Shown piece by piece: positions 15,964-26,997 of a stretch of 64,000 nucleotides of DNA. Location of the stretch: assembly GCF_001418005.1 (NCBI RefSeq), contig NZ_LIOL01000008.1, positions 123,328 through 187,327 of the forward strand, in the 5' to 3' direction. This stretch comes from Chelatococcus sambhunathii. GTDB taxonomy: Bacteria; Pseudomonadota; Alphaproteobacteria; Rhizobiales; Beijerinckiaceae. The position numbers were made by a program, and so were the translations under genes. Each line of letters opens with the position of its first letter. Position 1 is the first letter of the stretch. Below the pieces are notes generated by a model. It was not told where the DNA came from. It searched no databases and saw only the letters and a list, made by a program, of their open reading frames with translations.

Positions 15964-17754
15964 ATGCCGAGCTACAAGGCACCAGTCGAGAATGTCCGTT
16001 TCCTGCTCGAGGACGTCTTCGGGATCGAGCGCTACAACAATCTGCCGGGTTTCGCCGAGGCGAGCCCGGACCTGATCGCGGCCATTCTCCAGGAAGGCGC
16101 GAAGCTCTGCGAGGAGGTGCTACAGCCGCTCAACCGTACCGGGGATCTCGAAGGCTGCACCCGCCACGACGACGGGCGCGTGACGACGCCGAAGGGCTTC
16201 AAGGCGGCCTATGACGCCTTCGCCGAGGGCGGCTGGATCGGGCTCGCGGCCGATCCGGACTACGGCGGCCAGGGCCTGCCCTATACGCTCGCGGCGGTGA
16301 TGAACGAATTCGCCTCCTCGGCCAACATGGCGCTCGCCATGTATCCGGGCCTGACCATGGGCGCCATCGCGGCGCTGATGACCCACGGCACAGAGGAACA
16401 GAAGAAGACCTATCTGCCCAAGATGATCGCCGGCGCCTGGTCCGGCACCATGAACCTCACCGAGCCGCATTGCGGCACCGACCTAGGGCTCATCAAGACA
16501 AAGGCCGTGCCGAACGGCGACGGCTCCTATGCCATCACCGGCACCAAGATCTTCATCTCGGCCGGCGAGCATGATCTCACCGAAAATATCGTCCACCTGG
16601 TGCTCGCCCGCATCGAGGGGGCGCCGGAGGGCACCAAGGGCATCTCGCTCTTCGTGGTGCCGAAGCGGCTCGTCAAAGGTGACGGCTCGCTCGGCGCGGC
16701 GAATGGCGTGTCCTGCGGCTCCATCGAGCACAAGATGGGCATTCACGGCAATGCCACCTGCGTCATGAACTACGATGGGGCCAGGGGCTGGCTCGTCGGG
16801 ACCGAGAACAAGGGCCTCAACGCCATGTTCGTGATGATGAACGAGGCGCGGCTCGGCGTCGCCATCCAGGGCCTCGCCCAGTCGGAGGTCGCCTACCAGA
16901 ACGCCGTCGCCTATGCGCGCGAGCGCCTGCAGGGCCGCTCGCTCACCGGCGCCAAGGATCCGGACAAGCCGGCCGACCCCATCCTCGTCCACCCGGACGT
17001 GCGGCGGAACCTTCTCTCCATCCGTGCCTTCAACGAGGCGGCGCGGGCGCTCGTGCTATGGACGGCCCTTAAGAGCGACGTCGCGCATCGCTCTGGCGAT
17101 GCGGCGGAGAAGCAGGCGGCGGACGACCAGCTCGGCCTGCTCACGCCGGTCCTCAAGGGCGTCCTCACCGATGTCGGTTTCGACAATGCGGTGAAGGCGC
17201 AGCAGATGTTCGGCGGCCACGGCTACATCGCCGAATGGGGCATGGAGCAGTTCGTGCGCGATGCCCGTATCGCCATGATCTACGAGGGTGCCAACGGCAT
17301 CCAGGCGCTCGACCTCGTCGGCCGCAAGCTGCCGCGCGACGGCGGGCGGGCCGTCATGGCCTTCTTCAATGAGGTTGGCGGCTTCGTGAAGCAGCACGCC
17401 GGCGACGAGGCCATGGCGCCCTACGTGAAGCCGCTCGAGGCCGCGCTCGGCCACCTGCAGCAGGCGACCATGTGGTTCATGAACAACGCCATGGCCAAGC
17501 CGGACAATGCGGGCGCCGGGTCCTACGACTACATGCATCTCTTCGGGCTCGTGGCCCTCGGCTACATGTGGGCGCAGATCGCCAGGACTGCGCTCGCGAA
17601 GAAGGCGAACGGCGGCGATGCGGCGGACATGGAGGCGAAGCTGCTCGCCGGCCGCTTCTTCATGGAGCGGACGATGCCGGAGAGCGCCGTGCATCTTGCC
17701 CGGATCTCCTCCGGCGCCGACACGATGATGGCGATGCCGGCGGAGATGTTCTGA
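15964..17754 (+). CDS. acyl-CoA dehydrogenase (large FadE-type)
   Basis: This 596-residue flavoprotein oxidises acyl-CoA to trans-2-enoyl-CoA, the first step of beta-oxidation, passing electrons to ETF. Visible signatures are [24 protein letters not shown] substrate/FAD contacts (about 160-180), [11 protein letters not shown] (about 192), [16 protein letters not shown] (about 417) and [19 protein letters not shown] (about 433), whose Glu is the expected catalytic base. The extra C-terminal domain makes it longer than medium-chain enzymes and matches the roughly 590-600 residue class. The ATG follows GGGAGGAG. It heads a three-gene beta-oxidation set with thiolase and the bifunctional hydratase/dehydrogenase. 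Confidence 0.94.
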   Translation: MPSYKAPVENVRFLLEDVFGIERYNNLPGFAEASPDLIAAILQEGAKLCEEVLQPLNRTGDLEGCTRHDDGRVTTPKGFKAAYDAFAEGGWIGLAADPDYGGQGLPYTLAAVMNEFASSANMALAMYPGLTMGAIAALMTHGTEEQKKTYLPKMIAGAWSGTMNLTEPHCGTDLGLIKTKAVPNGDGSYAITGTKIFISAGEHDLTENIVHLVLARIEGAPEGTKGISLFVVPKRLVKGDGSLGAANGVSCGSIEHKMGIHGNATCVMNYDGARGWLVGTENKGLNAMFVMMNEARLGVAIQGLAQSEVAYQNAVAYARERLQGRSLTGAKDPDKPADPILVHPDVRRNLLSIRAFNEAARALVLWTALKSDVAHRSGDAAEKQAADDQLGLLTPVLKGVLTDVGFDNAVKAQQMFGGHGYIAEWGMEQFVRDARIAMIYEGANGIQALDLVGRKLPRDGGRAVMAFFNEVGGFVKQHAGDEAMAPYVKPLEAALGHLQQATMWFMNNAMAKPDNAGAGSYDYMHLFGLVALGYMWAQIARTALAKKANGGDAADMEAKLLAGRFFMERTMPESAVHLARISSGADTMMAMPAEMF

Positions 17755-17760
17755 GTTCGG

Positions 17761-17865
17761 CCTCTCCCATCGCGGAGAGGCGCAGTGAGCCAAGCGAGCG
17801 GGGTGGGAAGGCCGGGCTCTGCCGGTCCCACCCCAAGCCCTGCTCCTCCCCAAGGGGAGGGGAGC
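17761..17865. repeat. two hairpin-forming repeats in the fadE-fadA spacer
   Basis: CCTCTCC (17761-17767) pairs with GGAGAGG (17774-17780) over a 6-base loop. Further on, CTCCCC (17846-17851) pairs with GGGGAG (17854-17859) inside a longer imperfect stem. The first stem resembles the one at 37278-37304 in the met operon, so it is probably a dispersed intergenic repeat. It may affect mRNA stability between fadE and fadA; there is no clear terminator T-run. Confidence 0.5.
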
Positions 17866-17884
17866 CCAATGCCGGGAGGCCTTC

Positions 17885-19093
<1,209 letters not shown>

Positions 19094-19100
19094 GGACAAG

Positions 19101-21317
19101 ATGAAGTTCGAGAACTTCCGCTTCGAGACCGACGCCGAGGGCATCGCGGTCGCGACCTGGGACATGCCCGGCCGCTCGATGAACGTCATCACGCCTCAGG
19201 TGATGGAGGAACTCGCCGCCATCATCGACACGGTGGCGGCCGATGCCGCCATCAAGGGCTGCATCATCACCTCCGGCAAGGAAGCGTTCTCCGGCGGCGC
19301 GGACCTGACCATGCTGCAAGGTCTCGGCGCCGAATATGCGAAGCTCGCGAGGACGAAAGGCGAAGAGGCGGCGATCGCCCATTTCTTTGCGGAATCGCGC
19401 AAGCTCTCGCAGCTCTATCGGCGGCTGGAGACTTGCGGCAAGCCGTTCGCGGCCGCGATCCACGGCGTGTGCCTGGGCGGCGCCTTTGAGCTCGCGCTCG
19501 CCTGCCACTTCCGCGTGGTCTCGGATGTCGACGCGACGCGGGTCGGCCTGCCGGAGGTCAAGGTCGGCCTCTTCCCCGGTGCCGGCGGCACGCAGCGCGT
19601 GGCGCGGCTGATGCAGACGGGCGATGCCCTGCAGATGCTCTTCAAGGGCGAGCAGATCCGCCCGCTGATGGCGCGCAACATGGGCCTCGTCCACGCCGTG
19701 GCGCCGCGCGACAAGATCGTCGAGACAGCCAAGGAATGGCTGCGTGCCGGCGGCAGCGCCGTTGCGCCGTGGGACGAGAAGGGCTTCAAGAACCCCTCCG
19801 GCCGCGTCTATTCGCCCGCCGGCATGCAGGTGTGGCCGGCGGCCAACGCCATCTACCGGCGCGAGACGCACGACAATTATCCGGCGGCGAAGGCGATCCT
19901 GCAGGCGGTCTACGAGGGCCTGCAACTGCCGATGGACCTCGCGCTCGAGGTGGAGAGCCGCTATTTCGCTAAGATCCTGCGCTCGAAGGAGGCGGCGGCG
20001 ATGATCCGCACGCTCTTCGTCTCCATGCAGGAGCTCAACAAGGGTGCGCGTCGGCCGGCGGACGTGCCTCAGGCGAAGCTGCGCCGCGTCGGCGTCATAG
20101 GAGCCGGCTTCATGGGCGCAAGCATCGCCTATGTCACCGCGCTCGCCGGCATGGAGGTCGTGCTCATCGACCAGAGCGTGGAGGCCGCCGAGAGGGGCAA
20201 GGCCCATTCGCACAAGCTGATGACCGACCAGATCATGAAGGGGCGTGCCAAGACGGCCGACCGCGAGGCATTGCTCGCCCGCATCACGGCGAGCGACGAC
20301 TACGGGCTCCTGAAGGACTGCGACCTCGTCATCGAGGCGGTATTCGAGGACCCGAAGGTCAAGGCCGAGGTCATCGCCAAGGCGGAGGCGGCGATGCGCC
20401 CGCGCGCCATCTTCGCCTCCAACACCTCGACCTTGCCCATTACTGGGCTTGCCGCCAATTCGGAGCGGCCGAAGCAGTTCGTCGGCATCCACTTCTTCTC
20501 GCCGGTCGAGAAGATGATGCTGGTGGAGGTCATCCTCGGCAAGAAGACGGGCGACCGGGCGCTCGCCGTGGCGCTCGACTACGTGCGCGCCATCAGGAAG
20601 ACGCCCATCGTCGTCAACGATGCGCGCGGCTTTTACGCCAACCGCTGCGTCATGGCCTATGTGCGCGAGGGACACCAGATGCTCGTCGAGGGCGTGCCGC
20701 CGGCCATGATCGAAAACGTGGCGCGCATGGCAGGCATGCCCGTCGGCCCGCTGTCGCTCAACGACGAGGTGGCGCTCGATCTTGCGCTCAAGATCCTCAA
20801 GGCGACGAAGGCGCAGGTGGGGCCCGAGGCTATCGACCCGGCGCAGGAGCAGCTTCTCGTCGAGATGGTAGAGAAGCGCGGCCGCCTCGGCCGCAAGAAC
20901 GGCAAGGGCTTCTACGACTATCCCGAAGGCGGCAAAAAGCGGCTGTGGCCCGGCCTTGCCGAGTTGCAGGAGACGAAGCTCGACCCCGACGCCATCGACA
21001 TCGAGGAGCTGAAGCAGCGCTTCCTCGTGGCGCAGGCGCTGGAGGCGGCGCGGGCGGTCGAGGAGAAGGTCATCACCGATCCGCGCGAGGCGGACGTCGG
21101 CTCCATCCTCGGCTTCGGCTTCGCGCCGTTCACCGGCGGCACGCTGTCCTACATCGACGGCATGGGCGTCGCGGCCTTCGTCGATCTCGCCAAGTCACTG
21201 GCGAAGAAGCACGGTGAGCGCTTCAAACCCTGCCGCCTCCTGATGCGTATGGCCCGCGAGCGCACGAGCTTCTATGCGGCACCCGCCGAGAAGCCAGACC
21301 GGAAGAAGGCAGCGTAA
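19101..21317 (+). CDS. 3-hydroxyacyl-CoA dehydrogenase / enoyl-CoA hydratase (FadB/FadJ type)
   Basis: This 738-residue bifunctional enzyme carries out hydration and oxidation in beta-oxidation. The N-terminal crotonase domain (about 1-300) shows [14 protein letters not shown] and the oxyanion segment [17 protein letters not shown]. The NAD-binding domain starts near 330 with [16 protein letters not shown], and the dehydrogenase core contains ASNTSTLPI and [13 protein letters not shown] (catalytic His). A duplicated C-terminal helical domain ends in a basic tail. It probably forms a complex with the thiolase encoded just upstream. The start ATG follows GAGGA. Naming it fadB or fadJ would be arbitrary. 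Confidence 0.94.
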   Translation: MKFENFRFETDAEGIAVATWDMPGRSMNVITPQVMEELAAIIDTVAADAAIKGCIITSGKEAFSGGADLTMLQGLGAEYAKLARTKGEEAAIAHFFAESRKLSQLYRRLETCGKPFAAAIHGVCLGGAFELALACHFRVVSDVDATRVGLPEVKVGLFPGAGGTQRVARLMQTGDALQMLFKGEQIRPLMARNMGLVHAVAPRDKIVETAKEWLRAGGSAVAPWDEKGFKNPSGRVYSPAGMQVWPAANAIYRRETHDNYPAAKAILQAVYEGLQLPMDLALEVESRYFAKILRSKEAAAMIRTLFVSMQELNKGARRPADVPQAKLRRVGVIGAGFMGASIAYVTALAGMEVVLIDQSVEAAERGKAHSHKLMTDQIMKGRAKTADREALLARITASDDYGLLKDCDLVIEAVFEDPKVKAEVIAKAEAAMRPRAIFASNTSTLPITGLAANSERPKQFVGIHFFSPVEKMMLVEVILGKKTGDRALAVALDYVRAIRKTPIVVNDARGFYANRCVMAYVREGHQMLVEGVPPAMIENVARMAGMPVGPLSLNDEVALDLALKILKATKAQVGPEAIDPAQEQLLVEMVEKRGRLGRKNGKGFYDYPEGGKKRLWPGLAELQETKLDPDAIDIEELKQRFLVAQALEAARAVEEKVITDPREADVGSILGFGFAPFTGGTLSYIDGMGVAAFVDLAKSLAKKHGERFKPCRLLMRMARERTSFYAAPAEKPDRKKAA

Positions 21318-21336
21318 GAGAAGGCGTCGTAGGCGT

Positions 21337-21423
21337 GTCATGCCGGGCGTGTTCCGGCCATCCACGCCTCGTCGTTGCTCAACCCGCAAAGGCGTGGATG
21401 CCCGCGACAAGCGCGGGCATGAC
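21337..21423. repeat. dispersed intergenic palindrome
   Basis: The stretch begins GTCATGCCGGGCGTG and ends GCGCGGGCATGAC, with internal arms ATCCACGCCT and AGGCGTGGAT. It can fold into a long interrupted hairpin. Repeats of this type (GTCATGCCCGG...ATCCACG / CGTGGAT...GGGCATGAC) are scattered between genes in many Hyphomicrobiales. It fills most of the spacer after the fadB-type gene and could act as a transcript end or stabiliser. Confidence 0.75.
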
Positions 21424-21461
21424 GCCGCGATGCAGGTGTCATAGCCCGGCGGCTATTTTCC

Positions 21462-22052
21462 ATGAACCTCTGGTTGCGCCTTCTCTGGCTCCTCCTCGCG
21501 ACGCCGTTCCGCGACCGGCTCGCCGTGCCCGACGGCGTCTCGCGTCTGTGGTTTCACGTCGGGCTCCTTGATCTCGACACCAACGGCCACATGAACAACG
21601 GCCGCTATCTCACGCTCATGGATCTCGGGCGCATGGACCTCATCCTGCGCAGCGGGCTGTGGCGGGCGGTGCTCGCCAACAAATGGACGCCCGTATTGTC
21701 GGCGGCGAGCATCCGCTACCGGCGCGAGCTGCGGCTGTTCCGCCGCTTCCGGCTCGACAGCCGCATCGTTGCGTGGGGCGACAGCTGGTTCGTGATGGAG
21801 CAGCGCTTCATCGCGCGCAACCGCCGCGGCGAGGAGATGGTGGCGGCCGTCGCGCTGCTGCGCGGCGGGCTCTACGATCGCCGCGCCAAGGCCTTCGTGC
21901 CCGTGGCGCAGTTGCTTGCAACGGTGGGCGTCAATGCCGCCTCACCCGAACCGCCGGAGGAGGTCCGGGCCTTCCTCGCTGCGGAGGCGGCGATGAAACA
22001 CACAGCCAGGGATGCGCCGAAGCGGGCTGGCACCGAGGCGCCGGGCGGCTAA
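21462..22052 (+). CDS. hotdog-fold acyl-CoA thioesterase-like protein (THEM6 type)
   Basis: The 196-residue product has an N-terminal hydrophobic helix (LWLRLLWLLLATPF). A single hotdog domain follows with the segment LLDLDTNGHMNNGRYLTLMD (about 37-56), which contains the conserved Asp and Asn-Gly-His-Met of the 4-hydroxybenzoyl-CoA-thioesterase fold. It is likely membrane-attached and hydrolyses an acyl thioester. Its position directly after the beta-oxidation genes supports a role in releasing CoA from acyl-CoA intermediates, but substrate and activity are inferred. No strong ribosome site precedes the ATG. The C-terminal 40 residues are charged and poorly conserved-looking. Confidence 0.78.
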   Translation: MNLWLRLLWLLLATPFRDRLAVPDGVSRLWFHVGLLDLDTNGHMNNGRYLTLMDLGRMDLILRSGLWRAVLANKWTPVLSAASIRYRRELRLFRRFRLDSRIVAWGDSWFVMEQRFIARNRRGEEMVAAVALLRGGLYDRRAKAFVPVAQLLATVGVNAASPEPPEEVRAFLAAEAAMKHTARDAPKRAGTEAPGG

Positions 22053-22086
22053 CCTGTCCCCTAATGGAATCGGGAGGCCCCGCCGC

Positions 22087-22707
22087 ATGCGCCAGATCGA
22101 TTATTATTTCTCGCTCGTCAGCCCCTGGGCCTATTTCGGCCACGCGCCCTTTCTCGCCACCGCTCAACGGCACGGATGCACCGTCACCTACAAGCCTGTC
22201 TTCCTCGGCGAGGTCTTTTCCGAGACGGGCGGGCTGCCGCTCGCCAGGCGCCATCCCGTGCGCCAGCGGTACCGGCTCGTCGAGCTGCAGCGCTGGCGCG
22301 AGAAGCGGGGCGTGCCGCTCAATCTCCAGCCGGCATTCTGGCCCTTCGAGGTGTCGCTCGCCGACCGCTGCGTCATCGCCCTGCAGGCGGCGGGCATCGA
22401 TCCGGCCGCCTTCACCGCGCGCGCCTTCGCCGGTGTGTGGGCGCGAGACGAGAATCTTGCCGACGAGGCGGTGCTGGCGGCGATCGCGACGGAGGTCGGC
22501 GTCGATGCCGGGATGATGCTCGCGGGCGCCCACGGTGAGTCGGCCAAGGCCACCTATGCCGGCAACATTGCGGACGCCATCGCAGCGGAGGTCTTCGGTT
22601 CTCCGTCCTACGTCATCGACGGCGAGGTGTTCTGGGGTCAAGACCGGCTCGACCTTCTCGCCGACATGCTGGCGAGCGGGCGGCCGGCCTACTCGAGCGA
22701 CGTCTGA
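22087..22707 (+). CDS. 2-hydroxychromene-2-carboxylate isomerase family (DsbA/GST-kappa fold)
   Basis: This 206-residue protein has the family start RQIDYYFSLVSPWAYFGHA, whose Ser residues bind glutathione, and the late segment EVFGSPSYVIDGEVFWGQDRL (cis-Pro loop, about 178-198). Family members isomerise 2-hydroxychromene-2-carboxylate in naphthalene degradation or act as kappa-class glutathione transferases. No aromatic-degradation genes are nearby, so a general detoxification or thiol-transfer role is as likely. The ATG at 22087 follows GGGAGG; the longer open frame upstream overlaps the thioesterase and is not used. It ends 3 bases from the convergent kinase. Confidence 0.85.
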   Translation: MRQIDYYFSLVSPWAYFGHAPFLATAQRHGCTVTYKPVFLGEVFSETGGLPLARRHPVRQRYRLVELQRWREKRGVPLNLQPAFWPFEVSLADRCVIALQAAGIDPAAFTARAFAGVWARDENLADEAVLAAIATEVGVDAGMMLAGAHGESAKATYAGNIADAIAAEVFGSPSYVIDGEVFWGQDRLDLLADMLASGRPAYSSDV

Positions 22708-22710
22708 GCC

Positions 22711-25700
22711 CTATTCCGCGGCGATCCTGAGCGCCTTCCAGCGCGTTAGCAGTGCGCGCAGGGCCGCCGGCTTCAGCGGCTTGTGCAGCACGTGGATGTC
22801 CTTGGCGGCGGCCTCGGCGCGCACGGAGGGCGAGCGGTCGGCGGTGAGCAGTACCGCCGGCAGCTCGCGCGCAAGCTTCCAGCGCAGGGCGACGATCGCC
22901 TCGATGCCGTCGCCCTCATCGAGGTGGTAGTCGGCGATGATGACGTCCGGCCGGGCTCCCTTGCGACGCAGCACGTCCTGGGCCTGCTTCAGGCCGGACG
23001 CGGCCAGGACGGTGCAACCCCAGCCGCCGAGCAGCACCTGCATACCCTGCGTGATCTGCTTTTCGTTGTCGATGGTAAGGACGACGAGGCCATCGAGCGG
23101 GGCGGCCGGCGCGGGCTCCACCTCGGTGGCGACCTGACCCGCCGGCAGGGCCGTGACGAGAGGGACCTCGACAGCGAAGACGGAGCCGCGGCCAGGGATC
23201 GAGCGCAGCGACAGCGGATGGTCAAGCACGCGGGCGATGCGCTCGACGATGGAGAGGCCGAGACCGAGGCCGCGCGCCTCGCGCGCGCCCTGTTCGAGCC
23301 GCAGGAACTCACGAAAGACGACCTTCTGTTTCGAGGCCGGTATACCAAGACCCGTATCCCACACCTCGATACGCAGCCTGTTGCCGCGCCGGCGGCAGCC
23401 GACAAGTACCTTGCCGGTCGGCGTATATTTGATGGCGTTGGAGATCAGGTTCTGCAGGAGGCGGCGCAGAAGCCGCCGATCGGTCCTGACCGTGCCCGAG
23501 GTATCGACGAAGGCAAGTTCAAGGCCCTTCTCGCGCGCCATCGGGCCGAACTCGCGCCGGAGGGCGCGGAACATGTCGTCCAGGCGGAAGAGCGACGGCT
23601 CGGCCTTGAGCGCGCCAGTGTCGAGGCGCGAGATGTCGAGAAGGGCGGTGAGGATCTCCTCCACCGCGTCGAGGGCGCCGTCGATGTTCTCGGCGAGCGC
23701 CGCGTCTCCGGACTTGCGGTCGCGCTCGACCAGCGAGGTGGCATAGAGGCGCGCCGCGTTGAGCGGCTGCAGGATATCGTGGCTGGCGGCGGCGAGGAAG
23801 CGGGTCTTGGAGGCATTGGCCTCGTCGGCAGCGGCCTTGGCGCCGCGCAACTCCTCATTGAGGCGCATGAGCTCTTCCGTCCGCTCGCGCACGCGCCGCT
23901 CCAGCGTCTCGTTGGCGCGCTCGAGCGCCTCCTCGGCGCCGACGGTTTCGGTAATGTCGGCGTAGGTAGTGACGAGGCCGCCGTCGGGCAGGTGGTTGGA
24001 GCGGATCTCGATGACCTTGCCGGAGGGATAGAGCCTCAGCCGGACCGGCTCGGTGTCGTTGACGAAGCTCTCGAGGCGCGCGGCGATGAGGTCATCGGGG
24101 TTGCCCTTGCCGTAGGAGCCGCGCTCGGCATTGAAGCGCACGATCTCCTCGAGACCGACGCCCACATGCACGAGTTCCTCCGGAAGGTCGTAGAGCTCGC
24201 GGAAGGCCCGGTTCCAGCACATCAGGCGCAGGTCCTTGTCGAGCACCGTGATGCCCTGGCGCGCGTGGTCGAGGGCATGCTGCAGCAGGTCGCGATTGTA
24301 CTGGATGGCCGCCGAGGCGTCGTCGAGCAGCTTGAGAGCCGCCTTGGTGGAGACGTTGCGCCGGCGCAGCAGCAGCGACAGCACAAGGCGCGAGGAGGCC
24401 GCGCCGATGGCCGAGGCGAGCAAATGCTCGGCAAAGCGCAGGAGGTGGATGTCCGCCTCGGCGTTGCCGTTTGGAGTGACGCCACGGCTGGCGGCGAAAC
24501 TCATGAAAGCAGCGTCCGTCCGTTCCGTGCCGAGATAGCGTCCGACGGTGGAGCGCAGGTCGTCGACGGTAACGGCCGAGCGGCGCAGGCGGAAGGCCTG
24601 GGCCATGGGGGCGCTGTCGCGGGCGATGAAGACGTTGGCCTGCAGCCGCTCCATGGGATTGGCCGGGCGCATGAGCGAGAAGCCGACATAGGCGGCGAGG
24701 TTCACGGCGAGGCTCCAGACGACGCCGTGTGTCAGCTGCGGCAGGTCGGTGCCGAGAAGGGCCGTGGGCTTCAGGGCGGCGAGCCCGAAGGGCCCGTTGC
24801 GGACGACGTCGTGCCAGAAACCCTCGCTGCCGGAGAGGCTCGGCAGCAGCAGCGTATAGGCCCAGATGGCAAAGCCGGCGGCGAGGCCGGCGCTCGCGCC
24901 GAGCGCTGTGCCGCGCCGCCAGACGAGGCCACCGAAGAAGGCCGGGCCGATCTGGGCCACCGCGGCGAAGGACAGGAGGCCGATGGCGGCAAGCGCCGCC
25001 TCGCCGGAGGCGCGATAATAGACATAGGCGAAGAGGATGACGGCGACGATGGCGATGCGCCGGACCATGACGACGAAGCGGCCGAGGTCGCCGGCATCCG
25101 TCCGTTCGTCCTCGCCGCGGCGGCCCCGCCGGCGCAGCACGAGGGGCATGACGAGATCGTTCGAGATCATGATGGCGAGCGCTACCGAATCGACGATGAC
25201 CATGGCGGTGGCGGCCGAGAGGCCGCCGATGAAGGCGACGAGCGCCATCAGCACCGCGCCGTCGTGCAGCGGCAGGGCCAGAACCGTCATGTCGTAGTCG
25301 ATGGAACCGCGCGGGAAGATCACCTCGCCGGCGAGCGCGATGGGAATGACGAAGAGGTTGATGAGCACGAGATAGAGCGGGAACATCCAGGCTGCACGCC
25401 GGATGTCGGCCGGATGTCGGTTCTCGACGATCATCATGTGGAACTGGCGCGGCAGCAGGATGGCGGCGCCGGCGGCGAGCAGCGTGAGCGTGAGGAAGCT
25501 CACCGGCTCGGACGTGCGCGCGACAATGCCGGGGTCGGCAGCCTCGCCCGCCCGCCGCCACAGGTCGCCGAGGCCGTCGAACATCCAGAAGGTGACGAAG
25601 AAACCGACGGCGAGGAAGGCGAATAGCTTGACGACACTCTCGAGCGAGATGGCGAGGACGAGGCCGTCGTGATGCTCCGTCGCATCGATCTGGCGCGTGC

Positions 25701-26235
25701 CGAAGGCGACGGCAAAGGCGGCGAGCACGCCGGCGACGAGGAGGGCGAGGTCGCCGAAGATCGAGCGGCCGAGCCCATGATCCTCCGTCGCCGCGAGGAA
25801 GACCTCGAGCGAGGACGACACCGCCTTGAGCTGCAGGGCGATGTAGGGCACGGCCCCGACCACCGCGATGACGGCGACAAGCGCGGCAACGCGGTCGCTC
25901 TTGCCGTAACGCGCGGCCACGAAGTCGGCGATCGAGGTGATGTTCTGCGCCTTGGCGAGTTGCACGATGCGTCCGACAAGGCGATGGCCGAGCCCTATGA
26001 CGAGGATCGGCCCGACATAGATGGTGAGAAAATCGAGCCCCGAGCGCTCGGCGAGGCCGACCGAACCGAAGAAGGTCCAGCTCGTGCAATAGACGGCGAG
26101 GGCGAGCGCGTAGATGGTGGCGCGCATACGCCCGTCCATCACGCCTCGGGCGAAGGTGTCGCCCGCATGGGCGACGGCGAAGAGACCGCACAGATAGACG
26201 AGGGCTGCGAGAACGACCACCCAGCCGGCGAGCAT
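22711..26235 (-). CDS. symporter-coupled hybrid histidine kinase (CrbS/MxtR-like)
   Basis: This 1174-residue sensor begins with a 12-13 helix sodium:solute symporter domain (about 1-500). A linker, a PAS domain (about 660-770) and a coiled coil (VERANETLERRVRERTEELMRLNEE) follow. The HisKA box is ASHDILQPLN with His819, and the ATPase domain has NAIKYTPTG, DTGLGIP and GLGLGLSI. The C-terminal receiver has Asp1102 in IIADYHLDEG and Lys1152. The architecture is that of CrbS/MxtR kinases, which sense carbon supply and signal to a LuxR regulator controlling acetate assimilation; a matching regulator lies at 766-1449. I prefer ATG 26235 with GGAGG upstream; GTG 26259 would add 8 residues. Confidence 0.9.
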   Translation of the reverse strand: MLAGWVVVLAALVYLCGLFAVAHAGDTFARGVMDGRMRATIYALALAVYCTSWTFFGSVGLAERSGLDFLTIYVGPILVIGLGHRLVGRIVQLAKAQNITSIADFVAARYGKSDRVAALVAVIAVVGAVPYIALQLKAVSSSLEVFLAATEDHGLGRSIFGDLALLVAGVLAAFAVAFGTRQIDATEHHDGLVLAISLESVVKLFAFLAVGFFVTFWMFDGLGDLWRRAGEAADPGIVARTSEPVSFLTLTLLAAGAAILLPRQFHMMIVENRHPADIRRAAWMFPLYLVLINLFVIPIALAGEVIFPRGSIDYDMTVLALPLHDGAVLMALVAFIGGLSAATAMVIVDSVALAIMISNDLVMPLVLRRRGRRGEDERTDAGDLGRFVVMVRRIAIVAVILFAYVYYRASGEAALAAIGLLSFAAVAQIGPAFFGGLVWRRGTALGASAGLAAGFAIWAYTLLLPSLSGSEGFWHDVVRNGPFGLAALKPTALLGTDLPQLTHGVVWSLAVNLAAYVGFSLMRPANPMERLQANVFIARDSAPMAQAFRLRRSAVTVDDLRSTVGRYLGTERTDAAFMSFAASRGVTPNGNAEADIHLLRFAEHLLASAIGAASSRLVLSLLLRRRNVSTKAALKLLDDASAAIQYNRDLLQHALDHARQGITVLDKDLRLMCWNRAFRELYDLPEELVHVGVGLEEIVRFNAERGSYGKGNPDDLIAARLESFVNDTEPVRLRLYPSGKVIEIRSNHLPDGGLVTTYADITETVGAEEALERANETLERRVRERTEELMRLNEELRGAKAAADEANASKTRFLAAASHDILQPLNAARLYATSLVERDRKSGDAALAENIDGALDAVEEILTALLDISRLDTGALKAEPSLFRLDDMFRALRREFGPMAREKGLELAFVDTSGTVRTDRRLLRRLLQNLISNAIKYTPTGKVLVGCRRRGNRLRIEVWDTGLGIPASKQKVVFREFLRLEQGAREARGLGLGLSIVERIARVLDHPLSLRSIPGRGSVFAVEVPLVTALPAGQVATEVEPAPAAPLDGLVVLTIDNEKQITQGMQVLLGGWGCTVLAASGLKQAQDVLRRKGARPDVIIADYHLDEGDGIEAIVALRWKLARELPAVLLTADRSPSVRAEAAAKDIHVLHKPLKPAALRALLTRWKALRIAAE

Positions 26236-26444
26236 GTCCGACAACGCCTCCAACGACACCCGGTCGCGCCGCGCGACCTTCAGGAAGCCTACCGCCGCCG
26301 CGCGGCGATGGCCATTGAACTAAAGCGCAGCCGCCAGGGTCGACGACGAGGCGGCATGTGCAATTTGCCCGTGTATCGCCTCCGTGCTTGGAGTAACCTG
26401 CGGCGCGTCACGACACCACGTCGCTTTCGGCAGGGAGGGGCAGG

Positions 26445-26867
26445 ATGCTGAAGGAATTCAGGGAATTCGCGCTCAAGGGCAATGTCGTCGACCTTGCCAT
26501 AGGCGTCATCATCGGCGCGGCCTTCGGCGCGATCGTATCGTCGATGGTCGACGATATCATCATGCCGATCGTCGGCGCCATCACCGGCGGGCTCGATTTC
26601 TCCAACTACTTCCTGCCGCTTGCATCCGAGGTGACGGCCAATTCGCTGGAGGAGGCGCGGAGGCAGGGAGCAGTGCTCGCCTGGGGCAATTTTCTCACCA
26701 TCGCGCTCAAGTTCGTCATCATTGCCTGGGTGCTCTTCATGGTCGTCAAGGCGATGAATCGGCTGAAGCGCCAGCAGGAGAAGGCGCCGGAGACGGCCCC
26801 CGAGCCGCCGGCGGACGTCAAGCTGCTCACCGAGATCCGCGACCTTCTCAGGAGCCGGAGTGTCTGA
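26445..26867 (+). CDS. mscL: large-conductance mechanosensitive channel
   Basis: This 140-residue channel opens under membrane tension to release solutes during osmotic downshock. The N-terminus [20 protein letters not shown] and first helix with [14 protein letters not shown] are diagnostic. The second helix (about 78-103) is [19 protein letters not shown], and the C-terminal helical bundle ends [12 protein letters not shown]. Length fits the family (130-150). A strong GGGAGGGG precedes the ATG. It is divergent from the histidine kinase gene. Confidence 0.97.
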   Translation: MLKEFREFALKGNVVDLAIGVIIGAAFGAIVSSMVDDIIMPIVGAITGGLDFSNYFLPLASEVTANSLEEARRQGAVLAWGNFLTIALKFVIIAWVLFMVVKAMNRLKRQQEKAPETAPEPPADVKLLTEIRDLLRSRSV

Positions 26868-26997
26868 GAGCGCGTGCGGCGGCCGTCGCCCGCGCATCCT
26901 TCATGAAGTTTGATCGGTTCATCGCCACAAGTCATGGCTCGTGGCTCTGCGATGGTGTAGGAGCGCGGCAGTCCAAACTGCCGGCGAGCATACCCTC

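Noticed and set aside
22783..25626. A 947-codon plus-strand open frame
   Set aside because: It is antisense to the symporter-kinase gene, with repetitive Arg/Glu/Gly composition and no domain; high GC makes such shadows long.
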